DNA of 64,000 bases from Nocardioides sp. YR527 (GTDB lineage: Bacteria; Actinomycetota; Actinomycetes; Propionibacteriales; Nocardioidaceae): NCBI RefSeq assembly GCF_900101045.1, contig NZ_FNFN01000001.1, positions 434,001-498,000 of the forward strand, in the 5' to 3' direction. Positions 53,780-62,834 of this stretch are shown piece after piece (the first letter of the stretch is position 1; every line of letters begins with the position of its first letter). Under the pieces are notes generated by a model, which saw nothing but the letters and a program-made list of their open reading frames with translations, was not told the DNA's origin and made no database searches. The position numbers and the translations under genes are program-made.

Positions 53780-55270
53780 TCATATCAGAACGGTCGGTGG
53801 ATCGATCTCGCGGCGCAGGATCTTGCCGGTCGGGCCCTTGGGTAGCTCGGGCATGATCCAGACGTGACGCGGGTACTTGTACGCCGCGACCCGCTCCTTC
53901 ACGAAGGCGCGGATCTCCTGCGCCGAGGCCGTCGCTCCGGCTCTGAGCGAGACCGCGGCCGCCACCTCCTCACCGAGGTCAGGATGCGGAACGCCGATCA
54001 CGGCGGCTTCGAGCACTGCCGGGTGCTCGTAGACGACCTCCTCGATCTCGCGCGGGTAGACGTTGTAGCCGCCGCGGATGATCAGCGACTTCTTCCGGTC
54101 GACGACGTAGTAGTAGCCGTCCTCGTCGCACCGGCCGAGGTCGCCGGTCCTCAGCCAGCCGTCGACGATCGTCTCGGCGGTCACCTCGGGCAGCTGCCAG
54201 TAGCCCTTCATCACGTTGGGACCCTTGATCAGGATCTCCCCGACCTCGCCCGGAGCGGTCTCGCTGCCGTCGTCGGCGACCAGCCTGAGCTGCACCTCGC
54301 GGACCGGGACCCCGATCGATCCTGCCTTGCGTTCGATGTGCGGGTGGTTGAAGCAGGCCACCGGCGAGCTCTCGGAGAGGCCGTAGCCCTCGAGGATCGT
54401 GCAGCCGAACGTCTCCTCGAACTCGTGGAGCAGCTCGACCGGCAGCGGTGCGCCGCCGCAGATGCAGGTGCGCAGGCTGGACACGTCGTAGGAGCCGCCG
54501 TCGGCGGCGTGGAGCATGCCGGCGTACATCGTCGGGACGCCCTCGAAGACGGTGACCCTGTCCCTGCCGATCACCTCGAGTGCGGCGGTGGCGTCGAAGC
54601 GCGGGATGAGGGTCAGGCAGGCGCCGGCCTGGACGGCGGCGTTCAGGCCACAGGTGAGGCCGAAGACGTGGAAGAGCGGCAGACACCCCATCACCACGTC
54701 CTCGGGCCCGATCTCGACGAGCGTGTCGCGGGTGAGCGCGGCGTTGCCGCCGAGGTTGTCGTGGGTCAGCTCGGCGCCCTTCGGGCGGCCGGTGGTGCCG
54801 GAGGTGTAGAGGATCACCGCCGTGTCGGAGGGCCCACGTGGCACGGGCCGGCTCGTCGTCTCCGCTGCCGGGAGGTGGGTGGTCCCGGGGGCGACGGTCA
54901 CCGCCCTCACCCCGTGGGAAGCCGCTGCGGCGTACGCCTCGTCCTTCAGGTCTTCGCCGACGAACAGGAAGCGGGCGCCGGAGTCCTCGAGGTAGAACTC
55001 GATCTCCCTGGCCTTGAGCAGCGGGTTCATCGGCACCACGACGCCGCCGGCGAGGAGCGCCCCGTAGAAGTGCACCGTCCAGGCCGGGACGTTGGGCAGG
55101 ACAAGGCCGACCCGGTCGCCCGGCTCCAGGCCTTCAGCGTGCAGCCATCGGGCGACCGCTGAGGCCTGCGTCAGGAGGGCGGTGTAGTCGAGGACGTCGT
55201 CGTCGAGGCGTACGGCCGGACGGTCTGGATGCCGCTGTGCCGCGTCGATCAGGTGGTGGGAGAGGTTCAC
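53780..55270 (-). CDS. AMP-dependent acyl-CoA synthetase/ligase
   Basis: Activates a carboxylic acid to its CoA thioester through an acyl-adenylate. The 496-aa enzyme has the P-loop [14 protein letters not shown] (about 155), [40 protein letters not shown] and the catalytic Lys in [12 protein letters not shown] 55270 overlaps the MFS stop by 4 nt, so uptake and activation of one acid are coupled. The substrate (medium-chain, aromatic or branched) is not evident. Confidence 0.9.
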   Translation of the reverse strand: MNLSHHLIDAAQRHPDRPAVRLDDDVLDYTALLTQASAVARWLHAEGLEPGDRVGLVLPNVPAWTVHFYGALLAGGVVVPMNPLLKAREIEFYLEDSGARFLFVGEDLKDEAYAAAASHGVRAVTVAPGTTHLPAAETTSRPVPRGPSDTAVILYTSGTTGRPKGAELTHDNLGGNAALTRDTLVEIGPEDVVMGCLPLFHVFGLTCGLNAAVQAGACLTLIPRFDATAALEVIGRDRVTVFEGVPTMYAGMLHAADGGSYDVSSLRTCICGGAPLPVELLHEFEETFGCTILEGYGLSESSPVACFNHPHIERKAGSIGVPVREVQLRLVADDGSETAPGEVGEILIKGPNVMKGYWQLPEVTAETIVDGWLRTGDLGRCDEDGYYYVVDRKKSLIIRGGYNVYPREIEEVVYEHPAVLEAAVIGVPHPDLGEEVAAAVSLRAGATASAQEIRAFVKERVAAYKYPRHVWIMPELPKGPTGKILRREIDPPTVLI

Positions 55271-56586
55271 CGCAGGACTCCTGCGGGTTCGGCGTCGAGG
55301 ACCTGGCCGCGGGTCTCGCGCAGGGCGAGGAGGCACGCGGTGCTGAGCACGGCCAGGACCGTCACGAAGCCGGCTAGGCCGCTGGTGCCCCAACGCTCCA
55401 GCAGCGCACCTCCGATCACGAGCGGCAGTGCGCCGCCGATGATCCCGGCCAGGTTGTAGGCCATCCCGGCCCCGGTGTAGCGGTACTCCGCCCGGAACAG
55501 CTCAGGAAGGTACGCCGCGGCCGGCCCGTAGGGGATGCCGATCGCGATCATCAGGACCGCCATCGCCAGGGTGAACGAGGCGGCGTCGCCGGGGGTCAGG
55601 ATCGCGAACGCCACCGGGCCGGCGACCAGGCCGAAGACCGTCCCGCTCATCAGCACGGCTCGTCGCCCGACCCGGTCGGAGAGCAGGGCGGACCCGATCA
55701 CCGCGAGGCAGAGGACGAGGCCGGCCACCATGTTGGCCCTCAGCATCTGGTTGAGGGTGAGACCGAGCCCGTTCTCCTCGGGCGGCCTGGTGGCGATGCC
55801 GCCGAGGAAGACCACGGCGAGGTAGAAGGCGCCGAACGTCATCGCCAGCATTCCGCCGCCGAGCAGGATCTGCCTCCACTGGTCGCGCAGTGCGGCGGCG
55901 AACGGGAAGGACACCTTGGTCCGGGCGGCGGTGACCTTCGAGAACGACGGCGTCTCGGCGATGTTGAGCCGGACCCAGAGGCCGAGCGCGATGAGCACGA
56001 TGCTGACCAGGAACGGCATCCGCCAGGCCCACTGCTGGAAGGCCGCCAGGCCGATCACCTGGATCGTGAGCAGGAAGGTCCCGCTGGCGAGGATCACGCC
56101 GAGGCCGGGGCCGAGCTGTGGGAACAGGCTGTAGCGCCCACGCTTGCCCTCCGCCGCGTACTCGGAGGTGAGCAGCGCCGCGCCTGCCCACTCGCCGCCG
56201 AGGGCGGTGCCCTGCGTCGCCCGCAGGAGCACCAGCAGCAGCGGTGCCGCCGCGCCGATCGCGGCGGCCGTCGGGATCAGGCCGATCGCGAAGGTCGCTC
56301 CGCCCATCATGAGCAGCGTCGTCACCAGGGTGCGCTTGCGGCCCAGCCGGTCGCCGAAGTGCCCGAACACCACGGCGCCCAGCGGGCGGAAGACGAAGGC
56401 GACACCGAACGTCGCGACGGATGCCCAGGTGCCGGCGGCGGTGCCCAGCGAGGGGAAGAAGAGTGGTGCGAAGACCAGCGCGGCGGCGTAGCCGTAGATC
56501 AGGAAGTCGTAGAACTCGATGGTCGTGCCGACCAGCGATGCCATCGCGATCCGTGACATCGACGGGGTCTGGGTCGTTGTGGTCAT
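55267..56586 (-). CDS. MFS transporter, metabolite:H+ symporter family
   Basis: A 439-aa permease with 12 predicted helices. The MHS-type signature appears in [40 protein letters not shown] and [14 protein letters not shown]. It probably imports an organic acid with protons (relatives: ShiA, PcaK-like, proline/betaine symporters). ATG 56586 has AGGCAGG upstream. It leads the two-gene operon with the acyl-CoA synthetase and is divergent from a PucR regulator. Confidence 0.92.
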   Translation of the reverse strand: MTTTTQTPSMSRIAMASLVGTTIEFYDFLIYGYAAALVFAPLFFPSLGTAAGTWASVATFGVAFVFRPLGAVVFGHFGDRLGRKRTLVTTLLMMGGATFAIGLIPTAAAIGAAAPLLLVLLRATQGTALGGEWAGAALLTSEYAAEGKRGRYSLFPQLGPGLGVILASGTFLLTIQVIGLAAFQQWAWRMPFLVSIVLIALGLWVRLNIAETPSFSKVTAARTKVSFPFAAALRDQWRQILLGGGMLAMTFGAFYLAVVFLGGIATRPPEENGLGLTLNQMLRANMVAGLVLCLAVIGSALLSDRVGRRAVLMSGTVFGLVAGPVAFAILTPGDAASFTLAMAVLMIAIGIPYGPAAAYLPELFRAEYRYTGAGMAYNLAGIIGGALPLVIGGALLERWGTSGLAGFVTVLAVLSTACLLALRETRGQVLDAEPAGVLR

Positions 56587-56686
56587 ATGCCTGCCTCTGC
56601 GTCCGTCCTGCCCTGGTGGGGCAGGATGTCGGGTGTGACAGGCATCACTGTGCGGCCGCGACCGGCCTCGACACCACGAGAACGAG

Positions 56687-56715
56687 CCACAGACCTCGTT
56701 GTGGTCGGCCCACAA
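56687..56715. promoter_or_regulatory. CCACA/TGTGG repeats, candidate PucR operator
   Basis: CCACAG (56687-56692), TTGTGG (56699-56704) and CCACAA (56710-56715) form overlapping inverted repeats; TTGTGG-TCGGC-CCACAA is perfect over 6 bp. They sit between the divergent MFS and PucR genes. Confidence 0.6.
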
Positions 56716-56735
56716 CTTCGGACGAGGGGATCCAG

Positions 56736-57965
56736 GTGAGCACCGATGCGATCAGGCGCATCGTCGCCGGCGTCCGAGACGGCCTGCCGGGGACCGTCGA
56801 GGTCTTCCTGACGCGCACCTGGGAGCAGGTGCCGGCCTATGCGGCCAGCCCGGACCCCAACCTGCGCAGCGATGTCGCCAGCCATGCCGAGGCGGTCTTC
56901 CGGGCGGTGCTCATCACCCTCGAGGAGGGGCGCGACGCGGTCCGTGAGGACTTCCACCTGAGCGCTGGCCAGGCGGCCAACCGGGTGCGCCAGGGCATCG
57001 CGCTCGCAGACTTCCTGCAGGCGTTCCGACTCGGTCAGGTCGCGTTGTGGGAGCGCATCGTCGAGATCGCCGCCCCCGACCCGGAGACCAGTCAGGCGGC
57101 GCTGGCCACGGCCTCGCACGTGATGCAGGTGATCGAGGTGGGCAGCACGGTCGCGGCCGAGGCCTATCTGAACACCCAGCAGCTCGAGCTCGCCGAAGGC
57201 GACCGGATCCGGCGGGACCTCGTCGAGGACCTCCTGGCCGGACGCGACGTCCCCGCGGGGCCCCGGCTCGAGGTCGCCCGCTCGTGCGGGCTCGAGCGCG
57301 ACGGACGGGCGGCCGTGATCATCGCGGTGCCGGTGCGCCCGCTACGTGTCGGCCAGAGTCTGCGCGAAGCGCTCCGGATCATCCGCACCGAGCTCGGCCC
57401 GGCCCAGGAGGGCGTTGCGGTGATCCAGCAGGAGCAGATGATCGGGATCCTGCCGGTGGCCACCGACGACGTGCAGGCGCTGGTGCCCGATCTACGCCGG
57501 GTGCACCGCCAGCTCGCCCGTCAGGGCATCGACCTGGCGGTCGGTGTCAGCACCGTCCACCCCGGGTGGGCGTCGGTCCCGGCGGCGTACGCCGAGGCGG
57601 GGATCGCCCGTGACTCCCTGGCAGGGGAGCCGGGCGTGGTGGCCCTGCCCATGCTCTCGACGGTCGACTACCTGGTGCTGCGCGAGGACCCCACCGTGCG
57701 TCGGCTGATCCGTCCCGAGCTGCGCCAGTTCGTCACCGACGACCTCGCGCGCGACGGGGCGATGATCGAGACGATGCTCGCCTACGTCGCCAGCGACCTC
57801 AACGCCAAGCTCGCCGCCGAGCGGCTGCACATGCACGTCAACACCGCCTATTACCGGCTCGAGCGGATCGCCGAGCGCACCGGCTGCGACCTGCGCCGGT
57901 TCGCCGACGTCGAGGAGCTGATCTTCGCGATCCGGCTCCTCACCAAGCCTCGCGGGGTGTCGTGA
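56736..57965 (+). CDS. PucR/CdaR family transcriptional regulator
   Basis: A 409-aa regulator. The first 170 residues are an N-terminal sensory helical domain (RsbT/PucR-type). A GGDEF-like central domain spans about 175-290. The C-terminal PucR helix-turn-helix is LAAERLHMHVNTAYYRLERI. GTG 56736 follows GAGGGG. It probably senses the acid handled by the divergent MFS/acyl-CoA synthetase operon and acts through the CCACA repeats. Confidence 0.9.
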   Translation: MSTDAIRRIVAGVRDGLPGTVEVFLTRTWEQVPAYAASPDPNLRSDVASHAEAVFRAVLITLEEGRDAVREDFHLSAGQAANRVRQGIALADFLQAFRLGQVALWERIVEIAAPDPETSQAALATASHVMQVIEVGSTVAAEAYLNTQQLELAEGDRIRRDLVEDLLAGRDVPAGPRLEVARSCGLERDGRAAVIIAVPVRPLRVGQSLREALRIIRTELGPAQEGVAVIQQEQMIGILPVATDDVQALVPDLRRVHRQLARQGIDLAVGVSTVHPGWASVPAAYAEAGIARDSLAGEPGVVALPMLSTVDYLVLREDPTVRRLIRPELRQFVTDDLARDGAMIETMLAYVASDLNAKLAAERLHMHVNTAYYRLERIAERTGCDLRRFADVEELIFAIRLLTKPRGVS

Positions 57966-57975
57966 GGGACACGCC

Positions 57976-58185
57976 CTACGCGGATGCCGGCTTGCGGCCG
58001 TAGAACCAGTAGACCGCCGCGCCGAGCAGATTGGTGCTTCCCCACAGTCGCCACAGCGTCCGCGGCCCGCGGATCTCGTCGTCGGAGCGCGTCTGCAGGT
58101 CACGCAGGATCACCGGGGCGACTGCCGCCTGGGCCACGAGCGCGCTGGTGGTCAGGATCGCCTTCTGCTTCTTGGTCAGTGCCAT
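57976..58185 (-). CDS. Small two-helix membrane protein
   Basis: A 69-aa protein (MALTKKQKAILTTSALVAQA) with a hydrophobic segment at about 9-25 and another at 52-63, separated by a charged loop (RDLQTRSDDEIRGPRTLWRL). ATG 58185 is chosen because AAGACT lies 6 nt upstream and TTGACT a further 17 bp away. This PLDc_N-like layout is common in actinobacteria; the function is unknown. Confidence 0.72.
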   Translation of the reverse strand: MALTKKQKAILTTSALVAQAAVAPVILRDLQTRSDDEIRGPRTLWRLWGSTNLLGAAVYWFYGRKPASA

Positions 58186-58191
58186 GGAGCC

Positions 58192-58220
58192 AGTCTTTGC
58201 CTTGGCTTGTGTCCAGTCAA
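58192..58220 (-). promoter_or_regulatory. Promoter of the 57976 gene
   Basis: On the minus strand TTGACT and AAGACT are separated by 17 bp, and the hexamer ends 6 nt before ATG 58185. This gives a leaderless transcript with a recognisable -35. Confidence 0.5.
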
Positions 58221-58232
58221 GGAACCCACGTC

Positions 58233-58916
58233 TCACAAGAGTGTCGGCAGGTCTGCGGTGGAGGGGAGGAGGTGGGTGTGCGGCTCGGTGGCGAGCCGGT
58301 CGTGGGTGAAGGATCCGGTGGCGACGCCGACGACGAAGCCGGCCCCGGCGTTGGTGCCGGCACCGAGGTCGTTGGGGGTGTCACCGGCGACCAGCACACG
58401 GCGTACGTCGGTGACGCCGGTGGCCTCCATGCAGCGGAAGACGAGGTAGGGGGCGGGACGGCTGGCGGGGACGAGGTCGGAGGTGACGAGGGCATCCACG
58501 GTCGAATCGGGGTCGGGGCCGACGGTCCAGCCGAGGCCGTCGAGGATCGCGGCGGCGATCTCGGTGGAGTAGCCGGTCTGCAGTGCGACCTTCACCCCTC
58601 GCGAGCGCAGCGTCGCGAACATCTCGGGCACACCCGGGAACGGCCGCGGCGGGGTCTCCCGGTAGGCGGTGACGAGGCGCTCGCCGAAGCCGTCGAAGAT
58701 CTTGTCGACCTGGGCGGTGTCCGGGTCCTGGCCGAGTCCGCGCAGCAGCCCCTGGATCGCCTCCCACTTCGAGGTGCCCTTCCAGGCCAGCAGCAGGTCG
58801 TGGGGGACCGGCTCACCCGCGGCGTCGGCGACGGTCGACTCGAGCACGTCGTAGACCAGCCCACCCTCGTCGACGGTGGTGCCGGCCATGTCGAGGGCGG
58901 CAAGATCGAAGCTCAC
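58233..58916 (-). CDS. PhnX-like HAD hydrolase (phosphonatase-like)
   Basis: A 227-aa HAD-superfamily enzyme. Motif I is ALDMAGTTVDEGG with the nucleophilic Asp. The cap holds WKGTSKWEAIQGLL. Motif II Thr is in ALQTGYS, motif III in ASRPAPYL and motif IV in VAGDTPNDLGAG. Phosphonatases cleave phosphonoacetaldehyde to acetaldehyde and phosphate. The locus context (GntR, PhnCDE, FAD enzyme) supports a carbon-phosphorus substrate. GTG 58916 overlaps the GntR stop by 4 nt. Confidence 0.86.
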   Translation of the reverse strand: MSFDLAALDMAGTTVDEGGLVYDVLESTVADAAGEPVPHDLLLAWKGTSKWEAIQGLLRGLGQDPDTAQVDKIFDGFGERLVTAYRETPPRPFPGVPEMFATLRSRGVKVALQTGYSTEIAAAILDGLGWTVGPDPDSTVDALVTSDLVPASRPAPYLVFRCMEATGVTDVRRVLVAGDTPNDLGAGTNAGAGFVVGVATGSFTHDRLATEPHTHLLPSTADLPTLL

Positions 58917-59671
58917 GAGATCTCCTTGAGGATGCGTACGTCGGTGCGGATCCCCGCCGCGGACGGGCGGGTGTTGTCGATGGTGAACGTGACGCGGTCG
59001 GGCCGGTAGCGGTCGTCGGCGTACTCCAGCGGGGTGCCGTCGGCGGCGGTCGCCCGTCGGCGTTCGCGCAGCAGCGGGCTGCCGATCGAGATGTCGAGCA
59101 GGTCGGCGTCGGTCTCGTCGGCCGCGACCGCGTCCATGGTGTGCCGGGCCGCGTGCAGGTCGATGCCGGCCGCGGTCAGGTATCCGTAGAGCGAGCCGGT
59201 GTCGGGGTCGAAGTCGAACAGCAGCCGTCCGACGCGTTCGACGAACGTGCTGCGCTCGAGCATCGCGGGCTGGCCGTCGAGCAGGCGGAGCCGGAGCACG
59301 TCGACGACGGGGTCGCCCTCGTCGATGCCGAGCGCCTCGGCGGCGGTCGCGGTGGCGCCGCGCCGGGCGACCTCGATGGTGCGCTGGCCCGGGGTGCGTC
59401 CGATCTGCCGCACCCATGCGCTGAACGAGATCAGCTGCTCGAAGGGCTGACCGAGCGCGGTGTCGCGCACGGTCGGAGGACGTCCCTGGCCGCCGCTGAG
59501 CAGGCCCTCGCGGCGCAGGCTCGCCAGTGCCGTGCGGATCGTGCCGCGGGAGGCGCCGAACTGCTCGCACAGCTGTGCCTCGGAGGGGATCGGGGCGCCG
59601 GTCGGCAGCTCGCCGCCGATGATCCGGGCGCGGATGGCCTCGGCGACCTGGACGTGCAGCGGGCTACTCAT
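58913..59671 (-). CDS. GntR family regulator with UTRA domain
   Basis: A 252-aa regulator of the HutC/PhnF type. The winged helix is at 5-70 (PSEAQLCEQFGASRGTIRTALASLRREG). The UTRA ligand domain follows, with ERSTFVERVGRLLFDFDPDT and PLEYADDRYRPDRVTFTID. It is divergent from the FAD oxidoreductase-PhnDCE operon. The two matching 16-bp sites in the intervening DNA are the expected operators. Confidence 0.92.
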   Translation of the reverse strand: MSSPLHVQVAEAIRARIIGGELPTGAPIPSEAQLCEQFGASRGTIRTALASLRREGLLSGGQGRPPTVRDTALGQPFEQLISFSAWVRQIGRTPGQRTIEVARRGATATAAEALGIDEGDPVVDVLRLRLLDGQPAMLERSTFVERVGRLLFDFDPDTGSLYGYLTAAGIDLHAARHTMDAVAADETDADLLDISIGSPLLRERRRATAADGTPLEYADDRYRPDRVTFTIDNTRPSAAGIRTDVRILKEIS

Positions 59672-59686
59672 GGGCAGCACGTTACA

Positions 59687-59702
59687 ACTTGAACAGACAA
59701 GT
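59687..59702. promoter_or_regulatory. GntR operator site 1
   Basis: ACTTGAACAGACAAGT has ACTTG/CAAGT arms. Its reverse complement matches site 2 at 14 of 16 positions. It lies 16 nt upstream of the gntR ATG. Confidence 0.7.
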
Positions 59703-59774
59703 GTAATGAAGCGCTTCGTGAACGCCCGGAAAACGCTCAGAGGATCAAACCTTGCGCAGGAAAACGACCGGTTA

Positions 59775-59790
59775 ACTTGTCTGTACATGT
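59775..59790. promoter_or_regulatory. GntR operator site 2
   Basis: ACTTGTCTGTACATGT lies 50 nt before the FAD oxidoreductase start, in inverted orientation to site 1. The two sites are 88 bp apart. Confidence 0.7.
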
Positions 59791-59839
59791 TCGTCGGGAC
59801 GGTTGACCGAGGCCGCCGCGAGACAGAAGTGTTCGGGCC

Positions 59840-60997
59840 GTGCCAACTCATACGACCACCCCCGACGGTGCCGCCGACCTCGTCGTCGTCGGTGCCGGGA
59901 TCGTCGGCCTCGCGCATGCTGTCGAAGGGCTCGCGCGCGGCCTGAAGGTCCACGTCATCGAACGTGACGAGCGCGCCGTCGGCGCCTCGATCCGCAACTT
60001 CGGACACATCTGCACCACCGTGCAGTCGGGCCAGGCGCTCACCTACGCCCTCCCGGCCCGGGAGCGCTGGCTCGACCTCGCCGCGAAGGCGGGCTTCGAG
60101 GTCCGGGAGACCGGCACGGTGGTCCTCGCCCGCACGGAGGCCGAGATGGCGGTGCTCGAGGAGTTCGCGCGCTCCCGCGGCACCGACCAGGCCCGGCTGC
60201 TGGACGCAGGCGCCACCCGCGCGCTGTTCGCCCCGGCCGCCGCTGACGTACTCGGCGGCGCGCACCTGCCGCTGGACCTGAGGGTGGACCCGCGCGAGGC
60301 TCTGCCCGCGATCGCCGCGTGGCTGGAGTCCGAGGGCGTTCGGTTCAGCTGGTCGACCCACGTCGGCGCCATCGACCCGGCCGCGGGCGGGATCGACGTC
60401 CGCACCAGCCGCGGAACGATCCGTTCCGCCCGCGTCGTCCACGCCGCCGGCCATGACGTCGACCGGCTCTTCCCGCTGGTGGCCGAGGAGGAGGGCGTAC
60501 GCCGCTGCCGGCTGCAGATGCTCGAGGTCGCCCCTCCGGGTGATGTCGAGATCGTGCCGGCGGTGCTGACCGGGCTCTCGATGCTGCGCTACGGCGGCTT
60601 CGCCGAGACCACCGCGGCCACCCGGCTGCGCCAGGAGATCGAGGCGACCAGCCCCGAGCTCCTCGACGTCGTCATGAACCTCATGCTCACCCAGCGCCCA
60701 GCGACGGCCGGCAGACCCGGCTCGATCGTCCTGGGCGACACCCACCACTACGACCGCACGCACCTGCCCTTCGACGACGAGTACGTCGCCGAGCTGGTGC
60801 TGCGGGAAGGGGCGCGGCTGCTCGGGGCTCCGCTCACCGTCCGACGTCGCTGGCGAGGGGTCTACGCCGACTCCCCGCGGACCGACTTCCTCGACCGCGA
60901 GCCGTTCCCGGGGCTCCGGGTCGTCTCGGTGACCTCGGGCATCGGCATGACCACAGCGCTGGGCCTCGCGCCCACCGTCCTCGACCAGCTGTTCTGA
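59840..60997 (+). CDS. FAD-dependent oxidoreductase of the phosphonate locus (DadA-like)
   Basis: A 385-aa DAO-family flavoenzyme. The N-terminal LVVVGAGIVGLAHAVEGLAR binds FAD, followed by VIERDER and GASIRNFGHIC. The C-terminal VVSVTSGIGMTTALGLAP closes the FAD site. It corresponds to the phosphonate-associated clade (TIGR03364). Related enzymes are reported to oxidise N-methylated or hydroxylated 2-aminoethylphosphonate, and oxidative deamination to phosphonoacetaldehyde would feed the PhnX-like hydrolase (inference). GTG 59840 is used; no transaminase gene PhnW is in view. Confidence 0.88.
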   Translation: MPTHTTTPDGAADLVVVGAGIVGLAHAVEGLARGLKVHVIERDERAVGASIRNFGHICTTVQSGQALTYALPARERWLDLAAKAGFEVRETGTVVLARTEAEMAVLEEFARSRGTDQARLLDAGATRALFAPAAADVLGGAHLPLDLRVDPREALPAIAAWLESEGVRFSWSTHVGAIDPAAGGIDVRTSRGTIRSARVVHAAGHDVDRLFPLVAEEEGVRRCRLQMLEVAPPGDVEIVPAVLTGLSMLRYGGFAETTAATRLRQEIEATSPELLDVVMNLMLTQRPATAGRPGSIVLGDTHHYDRTHLPFDDEYVAELVLREGARLLGAPLTVRRRWRGVYADSPRTDFLDREPFPGLRVVSVTSGIGMTTALGLAPTVLDQLF

Positions 60998-61015
60998 CCA
61001 CAGGAGAAACCGAAC

Positions 61016-61957
61016 ATGTCCACGCTGCGCTCCCTCACCGCCCTTGCCGGCGCCGCCACCTTGACCCTCGCCCTGGCCGCCTGCGGCAGCGAGGCGACGA
61101 CCCAGAAGGCTGCCGCCGGCGGCGAGGTCGGTCCCGACCAGATCTGCCCCGACGGCACCCTGACGATGGGCGTCGAGCCCTTCGAGGACCCCAAGACCCT
61201 GATCCCCGTCTACGAGACCCTGGGCAAGGCCCTCGGCGAAGAGCTCGGCTGCGAGGTCGAGGTGCAGATCTCCGACACGTACGTCGCCGAGATCCTGGCC
61301 ATGCAGAACGGCAAGCTCGACATCGGCCAGTTCGGGCCGCTGGGCTACGTCTTCGCCCAGAAGCAGGCCGGCGCGACGCCGCTGGCCTCCTTCGCGGGCG
61401 AGGACGGCAAGGTCTCCTCCTACACGGGCGGCATCTGGGTGCCCAAGGACTCGCCGATCGAGTCCGTCGAGGACCTCGCGGGGACGACCCTGGCACTGTC
61501 CGAGTCCGGCTCCACCTCCGGTGACGCGGTGCCCCGTAAGGCGCTCATCGACGCCGGGATCGAGAAGGACGTCAAGGCCGAGTACGCCGGTGGCCACACC
61601 GAGGCGCTGCTGGCCCTGGTCAACGGCAAGGTCGACGCCGCCGAGATCAACAGCCAGACGCTCGCCTCGGCGACCGCGGAGGGACAGTTCGACGAGTCCG
61701 CCTTCCGCCAGGTCTGGACGTCCGAGCCGATCCTCAACGACCCGATCGCCGCGGGTCCGAACATGGCGCCGGAGGTGTCCGCGGCCGTCCAGGAGGCGCT
61801 CGTGAACCTGCCCGCCGACGCTGTCGCCGAGATCGGCGAGTACCTCGACTTCACCCCGCCCGCCGGCAAGCCGGCGCTGGTGGCGGTCACCGAGGAGGAC
61901 TACCAGCCGGTCTCCGAGCTCGCCGAGGCCCTCGACCTGACCACGGACGACCTGTGA
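61016..61957 (+). CDS. phnD: Phosphonate ABC transporter substrate-binding lipoprotein PhnD
   Basis: A 313-aa periplasmic-type binding protein. The lipoprotein signal ends with LALAACGSE (Cys at about 23). The PhnD fold shows TLTMGVEPFEDPKTLIPVYE, GKLDIGQFGPLGYVFAQ and SESGSTSGDAVPRKAL, where the Ser/Thr-rich loop binds the phosphonate. It is the second gene of the operon, 18 nt after the oxidoreductase, with AGGAG before the ATG. Confidence 0.92.
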   Translation: MSTLRSLTALAGAATLTLALAACGSEATTQKAAAGGEVGPDQICPDGTLTMGVEPFEDPKTLIPVYETLGKALGEELGCEVEVQISDTYVAEILAMQNGKLDIGQFGPLGYVFAQKQAGATPLASFAGEDGKVSSYTGGIWVPKDSPIESVEDLAGTTLALSESGSTSGDAVPRKALIDAGIEKDVKAEYAGGHTEALLALVNGKVDAAEINSQTLASATAEGQFDESAFRQVWTSEPILNDPIAAGPNMAPEVSAAVQEALVNLPADAVAEIGEYLDFTPPAGKPALVAVTEEDYQPVSELAEALDLTTDDL

Positions 61958-61982
61958 GCGAGCGCAGCGAGCGAACCATGGG
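61955..61982. repeat. GAGCGAGCGCAGCGAGCGAACC repeat
   Basis: TGAGCGAGCGCAGCGAGCG followed by AACCATGG begins at the phnD stop codon. From memory this self-complementary motif is a frequent intergenic repeat in actinobacteria; only this copy was seen in the window. It fills the short phnD-phnC gap. Confidence 0.6.
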
Positions 61983-62036
61983 GCGTACGCCGGCGCCTTC
62001 GTACGATGGCGCTTGCGCTACGGAGGTGTCGGCGTG

Positions 62037-62834
62037 ATGCGCGCTGACCACCTCTCCGCCGCCGCGACGCTGCGGGTCGACGGGCTGCGCAAGGCGTTCG
62101 GCGAGAAGACGGTCCTCGACGGCCTCACGTTCGACGTCTCCTCCGGGGAGGTGGTCAGCCTCCTGGGCGCCAACGGCTCCGGCAAGTCCACGTCGCTGCG
62201 ATGCGTGGTCGGCCTGGAGCGCCCCGACGCCGGCACGATCGTGGTCGACGGCGTGACCGGGAAGCCCGGTGAGGCCATGCCGACGGTCGCGATGGTCTTC
62301 CAGAAGATCCACCTGGTGCCCCGTCGCAGCGTGCTCGACAACGTCTGCGCGGGCGCGCTGGGCCGGCTCGGCCTGAGCCGGTCCTGGTCCGTGCTCGCCT
62401 TCCCGCGCGAGCTGCAGGAGGAGGCGATGGCCTGCCTGGACCGGGTCGGTCTCGCCGACAGGGCCCGGGAGAAGGCCGGTCGCCTCTCCGGCGGCCAGCA
62501 GCAGCGGGTCGCCGTCGCCCGGGCGCTGTGCCAGCGAGCCAAGGTGCTGCTCGCCGACGAGCCGGTCTCCGCGCTCGACCCGGCCGCCTCCGAGCAGGTC
62601 ATGAACCTGCTCCGCTCGCTGGCCGACGACGACGGCCTCGCCGTCGCCGCCGTCCTGCACCAGCCGGACCTGGCACGACGCTTCTCCGACCGGATCCTCG
62701 GCCTGGCCGGAGGTTCCCTGGTCTTCGACAGCCCCGCGGCCGAGGTCGACGACGACACCGTCGCCGGGCTCTACCGGCCCGCCCTGGAGGCGCTGGAGGC
62801 GGCCGAGGCCGCCCGTACGAAGGAATTCGCATGA
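62037..62834 (+). CDS. phnC: Phosphonate ABC transporter ATP-binding protein PhnC
   Basis: A 265-aa ATPase energising phosphonate uptake. Walker A is GANGSGKST (about 41), the Q-loop FQKIHLVPRR, the signature LSGGQQQRVAVARAL and Walker B VLLADEPVSALDP, with the H-switch in AAVLHQPDLA. GGAGG upstream serves ATG 62037 or GTG 62034. Its stop overlaps the phnE start (ATGA). Confidence 0.93.
   Translation: MRADHLSAAATLRVDGLRKAFGEKTVLDGLTFDVSSGEVVSLLGANGSGKSTSLRCVVGLERPDAGTIVVDGVTGKPGEAMPTVAMVFQKIHLVPRRSVLDNVCAGALGRLGLSRSWSVLAFPRELQEEAMACLDRVGLADRAREKAGRLSGGQQQRVAVARALCQRAKVLLADEPVSALDPAASEQVMNLLRSLADDDGLAVAAVLHQPDLARRFSDRILGLAGGSLVFDSPAAEVDDDTVAGLYRPALEALEAAEAARTKEFA

Noticed and set aside
53671..53856. 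61-codon plus-strand frame in the hydroxylase promoter region
   Set aside because: It has no ribosome-binding site, no recognisable composition and runs into the antisense of the acyl-CoA synthetase gene.
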